DNA of 11,263 bases from Deltaproteobacteria bacterium. GTDB taxonomy: Bacteria > Desulfobacterota > Anaeroferrophillalia > Anaeroferrophillales > Tharpellaceae. A program made the translations under genes and the position numbers. Under the pieces are notes generated by a model that did no database searches, had not been told where the DNA came from, and saw nothing but the letters and a program-made list of their open reading frames with translations. Where the stretch lies: assembly GCA_030640695.1 (NCBI GenBank), contig DAOWIX010000047.1:1-11263 (forward strand), read 5' to 3'. Shown here piece after piece: positions 8,621 to 11,263 of the stretch (position 1 is its first letter; every line of letters begins with the position of its first letter).

Positions 8621-8627
8621 ACCTCTT
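8621..8627 (-). promoter_or_regulatory. Ribosome binding site of iorA
   Basis: AAGAGGT on the minus strand lies 8 nt before the ATG at 8612. It fixes that codon as the start in preference to the in-frame ATGs at 8669 and 8639. Confidence 0.75.
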
Positions 8628-8632
8628 TATTT

Positions 8633-8660
8633 CAGTCATCAGTTGCCAGTCGTCAGTCGT
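8633..8660. repeat. Short degenerate CAGTCRT repeat run upstream of iorA
   Basis: CAGTCAT (8633-8639) is followed by two tandem CAGTCGT copies (8647-8653 and 8654-8660). The run lies in the leader between the thiolase stop and iorA. It may be slippage-derived or part of a dispersed element; no function can be assigned. Confidence 0.55.
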
Positions 8661-8694
8661 CAGGATCATCCGACAAACCCGACTGGCCCATTAC

Positions 8695-8710
8695 ATTGCA
8701 AGTATGCAAT
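8695..8710. promoter_or_regulatory. Perfect inverted repeat ATTGCA-N4-TGCAAT, possible operator
   Basis: A 6-bp dyad with a 4-nt AGTA spacer lies between the thiolase stop and iorA, 82 nt upstream of the iorA start. It fits a dimeric regulator site in size. With only one copy and no promoter recognised near it, the assignment is speculative. Confidence 0.3.
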
Positions 8711-8721
8711 TTGATAAAAAA

Positions 8722-9915
8722 TTAACAGGTGACTTTCAAAACCAACGCCGCCGCTGTATCTCCGGCGGCACAACCGGCAAAAAGTCCATAGCCGCCACCA
8801 TTTTGGGCAAGTTCTTCAATCATCTCAATCATGCAACGTCCAGCCGTCGGCCCCTGAGGATGACCAAAGATCAAAGAGCTGCCATAATTGTTGAAAGAGT
8901 GGGCATCAATACCAAGCTCTTTGGCAAAATAGAGATCGTTGACTGCAAACGGGTTATGGGTTTTAATGGCTTTAACATCTTTAATACCAATTCCAGCTTT
9001 CTGCATGGCTTTCTCGGCTGCAGGAACGACGGCCGCCGCCATATAACCTTTACGGTCACGATAGAAACCATAGGAAAGAATCTGAACTTCGACACCGGCA
9101 TCACGACTCAACTCTTTGGCGGTCTGCTTATCGGTCACCATCAGACCACAATTACCATCGGCCGGATGAGTCTGAGATCCGAAACTATGCACACCACCAG
9201 GCAGAACCGGACGCAAGCCGGCAAGCCCTTCGGCAGTCGTCGGAGCAACCCCTTCATCTTCACTGAAGGTTATGGTTTTGCGCCTGCTGAGTTTAAGCTC
9301 GATCGGAAACATATAGCGTTTCTGGAAAGCCCGATCATCAGCCAAAGCATCCTGATACTGCTCATAGCGACGCATCGCCAGATCATCGCACTCTTCACGC
9401 GTAATACCACCCTCTTTAGCAACATTTTCAGCCGTTTCAATCATTGCATTTTTGGCCCAGGGATCGTTGCCGAAGTTATCCATCAACCAGTTTTCGGTTT
9501 CGAGCTGGCCGCCCGGTCCTTTGGGGTTGGGCCAAGCCAGATGCGGTCCGTTGGAACAGCGATCGGCCATTAAAGTAAAAGCTTTATTATAGTCACCCAT
9601 TTCGATACCGAGAGCGGCCTGATAAACACAGGTGGTCGAGGTTGAACAGGCCTGACTGATAATACAACCGGGAATGCGATCGGCCCCCATCATTGCAGCA
9701 GCCCAAGGACTCGCATAGAAACCATGGTTCTGAGGAATTGTAAAACCGAAAAAGAGATATTCGAGGATACCCGCATCAATCTCTTTTTCCGCGAGCCAGC
9801 GTTTAGCCGTAGCTGCCGCCAGTTCAATACCGTTCTCATTCGCCAAAGTCCCCTGCCAACGGGCGAACGGAGAAGAGAAATAACCACCATAAGGGATGTA
9901 AGCTTTAGTAAACAT
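8722..9915 (-). CDS. Thiolase-family protein (acetyl-CoA acyltransferase-like)
   Basis: This 397-aa cytoplasmic enzyme has the thiolase fold and should catalyse reversible Claisen condensation or thiolysis of acyl-CoAs. The nucleophilic cysteine is C90 (ISQACSTS), the active-site histidine is H352 (FGHPQGPTAGR) and the second cysteine is C382 (AGCAAGD), in register with the classical Cys-His-Cys set. The usual NEAF motif is HNPF (320-323), recalling the HDxF form of SCP2-type thiolases, so it is not a standard acetoacetyl-CoA thiolase. An AGGAGGT site lies 6 nt before the ATG at 9915. It is preceded by a 222-nt gap after the PanE-family gene and followed by 109 nt before iorA, so it may have its own promoter. 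No DUF35 partner is seen. The family is certain; the substrate is not known. Position next to iorAB suggests arylacetyl-CoA or another CoA product of 2-oxoacid oxidation. Confidence 0.9.
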   Translation of the reverse strand: MFTKAYIPYGGYFSSPFARWQGTLANENGIELAAATAKRWLAEKEIDAGILEYLFFGFTIPQNHGFYASPWAAAMMGADRIPGCIISQACSTSTTCVYQAALGIEMGDYNKAFTLMADRCSNGPHLAWPNPKGPGGQLETENWLMDNFGNDPWAKNAMIETAENVAKEGGITREECDDLAMRRYEQYQDALADDRAFQKRYMFPIELKLSRRKTITFSEDEGVAPTTAEGLAGLRPVLPGGVHSFGSQTHPADGNCGLMVTDKQTAKELSRDAGVEVQILSYGFYRDRKGYMAAAVVPAAEKAMQKAGIGIKDVKAIKTHNPFAVNDLYFAKELGIDAHSFNNYGSSLIFGHPQGPTAGRCMIEMIEELAQNGGGYGLFAGCAAGDTAAALVLKVTC

Positions 9916-9921
9916 AAAAAA

Positions 9922-9928
9922 ACCTCCT
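9922..9928 (-). promoter_or_regulatory. Strong ribosome binding site of the thiolase gene
   Basis: AGGAGGT on the minus strand lies 6 nt before the ATG at 9915. It is the strongest Shine-Dalgarno match in the window and suggests high expression of the thiolase. Confidence 0.8.
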
Positions 9929-10013
9929 GTTCATTAATGAATTTTAAAAATCAAAAAATTATCAATCAGTAACTCGTAATAACTTAAGATACAGTCATCA
10001 AATTGCCGGGATT

Positions 10014-10060
10014 GGGGTCATTGCTGGTAAAAGGTGCGTCAGCACCCCAGCTTTGACCCC
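10014..10060. repeat. Nested 47-nt hairpin in the PanE-thiolase gap (REP/MITE-like or leader RNA)
   Basis: Three stacked stems fold on one another: GGGGTCA/TGACCCC (10014-10020 with 10054-10060), GCTGG/CCAGC (10023-10027 with 10047-10051) and GGTGC/GCACC (10033-10037 with 10042-10046), with a GTCA apical loop, a TT/TT internal loop and a TAAAA bulge. No T-run follows on either strand, so it is not a standard terminator. A smaller hairpin GCGAA-N6-TTCGC lies beside it (10071-10086). The stretch 9916-10137 otherwise holds only the thiolase ribosome binding site and AT-rich sequence. GGGGTCA-type ends recall palindromic repeats mobilised by RAYT (Y1) transposases, but this is recollection, not comparison. 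Confidence 0.6.
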
Positions 10061-10137
10061 GTTTATGAGAGCGAAGCAAAGTTCGCCGCTATTTTCTCTG
10101 GCTTTATGGCAGGGGCCTGAATAGTTACAATTCATAA

Positions 10138-11088
10138 TTACTCACCCTTTTCCATATCCCACACCATCTTCTGTTCGCGGGCTTTGATGAGCAGAGTCAT
10201 TGCTTTACTGTAGGGAGTGGGAACCCCATTAGCCTCACCGACACGAACAATCTCGGCATTTAAGGTGTCAATCTCGGTTCGGCGATTGGCTTCAACATCC
10301 TGAAGCATTGAAATCTTATTATCCTTGACCCCCGGCAGGCACTTGGTCAGAACATAGTCACCGGCGTTTTCAAGTTCGGCGAAGTCAAGCCCTTCAGAAC
10401 GAGCCACCAAAGCCGTTTCATTGGCTAAAAGAGCGGTCAACTCACTGGTTTCGGGACACTCAATTAACTGATTACCGGTAAAACCACTAATTGCAGCGAC
10501 ACAGTTGCCGGCATTGGCCAACAGTTTACGCCATATCGGTACCCGGATATCACCCTCAATAATATGCGTTTCGAGTCCCGCACCCGACATGATTTTGGCA
10601 ATTTCTTCAAGACGGGCATCTGCCTGACCGTCTCTGCGACCAAAACGAATGCCGCCGATACCGCCGTTAAACTTGACCTTATTCAAACCTAAAAGCATGG
10701 CACTTAAAGCAGTCACCCCACCTAAAATCTGAGGCTCTGGAATATGTTTAGCTATCTGGCGCAGATTGCCGAGCCCGTTTTGCACGGAGAGGACATAGGT
10801 CTCAGGCCCGACCACCGGCAAAGCGCTCTGAGCGGCTGACTCAGTATGATAACCTTTAACTGAAATCTGAACCAGATCAACCACGCCGACAGATGCCGGA
10901 TCGTCGGTGATTTTAATTTTACAGTGGCGCTCACTACCATCCGGCAGCACCATATAAAGACCTTCGTCGGCAATTTTTTCAACCCGCCGGCGGTCGATCT
11001 CAATCAGGGTCACATCAATGCCTGCTGCAAAAAGATGCGCCCCAAACGAAGCCCCAAGCCCTCCGGCTCCGACAATTGCTACTTTCAT
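10138..11088 (-). CDS. Ketopantoate reductase family (PanE/ApbA) 2-oxoacid reductase
   Basis: This 316-aa NAD(P)H-dependent oxidoreductase belongs to the 2-dehydropantoate 2-reductase family. The Rossmann signature VGAGGLGASFG (6-16) is followed by the family residues K78 (SVKGYHT), N104 (SVQNGLGN) and K188 (WRKLLANAG), and the C-terminal domain has RTEIDTLNAEIV (270-281) with GVPTPYS (288-294). Length and residues are those of an active enzyme. The ATG at 11088 has AGGA about 6 nt upstream and lies 18 nt after the ligase stop, so the two genes are one transcript. A true PanE would serve coenzyme A synthesis, but the neighbours are acyl-CoA and 2-oxoacid enzymes, not pantothenate genes. The family also contains D-2-hydroxyacid (mandelate-type) dehydrogenases, so reduction of an aryl or branched 2-oxoacid is an alternative. 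No panE symbol is given for that reason. Confidence 0.88.
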   Translation of the reverse strand: MKVAIVGAGGLGASFGAHLFAAGIDVTLIEIDRRRVEKIADEGLYMVLPDGSERHCKIKITDDPASVGVVDLVQISVKGYHTESAAQSALPVVGPETYVLSVQNGLGNLRQIAKHIPEPQILGGVTALSAMLLGLNKVKFNGGIGGIRFGRRDGQADARLEEIAKIMSGAGLETHIIEGDIRVPIWRKLLANAGNCVAAISGFTGNQLIECPETSELTALLANETALVARSEGLDFAELENAGDYVLTKCLPGVKDNKISMLQDVEANRRTEIDTLNAEIVRVGEANGVPTPYSKAMTLLIKAREQKMVWDMEKGE

Positions 11089-11106
11089 ATTTTTCCTATT
11101 CTAACT

Positions 11107-11263
11107 TTATTGAGCGTAACGCTCGCGTAATATGCGGTGTAAAATTTTTCCGGTACCGGTACGCGGCATCTCGTCGGCAGTGATAAAAAAGTTTTTCTTT
11201 GGACATTTATAAGGCGCCAACTGAGCCCGACAATAGTCGGTAAGCTCTTTTTCGGAGAGCGCC
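11107..11263 (-). CDS. AMP-forming acyl-CoA synthetase, C-terminal fragment (cut by window edge)
   Basis: Only the last 51 residues are in the window; the gene enters from the right edge. The fragment is the end of the mobile C-terminal domain of an AMP-binding acyl-CoA ligase: ELTDYCRAQLAPYKCPK followed by PRTGTGKILHRILRE. The lysine of GTGKI (codon at 11146-11148) is the conserved residue that contacts the acyl-adenylate. Such enzymes activate a carboxylic acid to its CoA thioester through an AMP intermediate. The class (acetate, medium-chain, aryl or branched) cannot be told from this part. It is the most upstream gene seen of the cluster and lies 18 nt before the PanE-family gene, so the operon very probably continues to the right. 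Confidence 0.9.
   Translation of the reverse strand, partial: ALSEKELTDYCRAQLAPYKCPKKNFFITADEMPRTGTGKILHRILRERYAQ

Noticed and set aside
8613..8669. N-terminal extension of iorA by 19 residues
   Set aside because: It translates repeat DNA, and the ATG at 8612 has a well-placed ribosome binding site and a family-like N-terminus.
8704..9573. 289-aa open frame on the plus strand, antisense to the thiolase gene
   Set aside because: The minus-strand thiolase has intact catalytic motifs and a strong ribosome binding site, while the plus-strand product has no recognisable domain and looks like codon-bias shadow.
10014..10060. Reading the nested hairpin as a Rho-independent terminator for the PanE-family gene
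   Set aside because: No T-run follows the stem on the minus strand, and the stem is interrupted by an internal loop and a bulge.

Overview
The window (about 11.3 kb) looks like chromosomal DNA of an anaerobic Gram-negative bacterium, most plausibly a Desulfobacterota/Desulfuromonadia-type organism. This is inference from gene content: a ferredoxin-dependent indolepyruvate oxidoreductase (an oxygen-sensitive enzyme of anaerobes), a cytosolic GAF/PAS histidine kinase paired with an NtrC-type sigma-54 activator, and an acyl-CoA ligase/thiolase cluster. No 16S or other taxonomic marker is present, so the assignment is tentative.

Layout. (1) Positions 1-2227, plus strand: most of a type I restriction endonuclease R subunit (hsdR). 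It is cut by the left edge inside its N-terminal nuclease domain, has complete helicase motors, and carries an unusual cysteine-rich block of four tandem PCxxCGxxPCxC repeats. (2) 2306-2343: a strong bidirectional terminator, followed by a minus-strand tRNA-Pro(UGG) with encoded CCA (2350-2426). The tRNA 3' end points at hsdR, the usual geometry of a tRNA-anchored island, though no att repeat is visible here. (3) 2551-6106, minus strand: a two-component pair, a 722-aa soluble GAF-GAF-PAS histidine kinase whose 3' end overlaps by 26 nt a 470-aa NtrC/AtoC-type response regulator. (4) 6215-11263, minus strand: a co-oriented metabolic cluster read from the right edge: C-terminus of an AMP-forming acyl-CoA synthetase, a ketopantoate-reductase-family (PanE/ApbA) dehydrogenase, a 222-nt structured non-coding gap, a thiolase-family enzyme, iorA and iorB, closed by a strong intrinsic terminator.

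How the genes may work together. IorAB converts aryl 2-oxoacids from aromatic amino acid transamination (indolepyruvate, phenylpyruvate, 4-hydroxyphenylpyruvate) to arylacetyl-CoA with reduction of ferredoxin. An adjacent AMP-forming ligase interconverts acids and acyl-CoAs, a PanE-family reductase could act on the same 2-oxoacid pool, and the thiolase could make or break a carbon-carbon bond on the CoA products. The combination is a plausible pathway module for aromatic or branched 2-oxoacid metabolism, but substrates cannot be read from the sequence. The two-component pair lies directly downstream of the cluster with its own intergenic region after the iorB terminator; no sigma-54 promoter was found by eye, so its targets are unknown.
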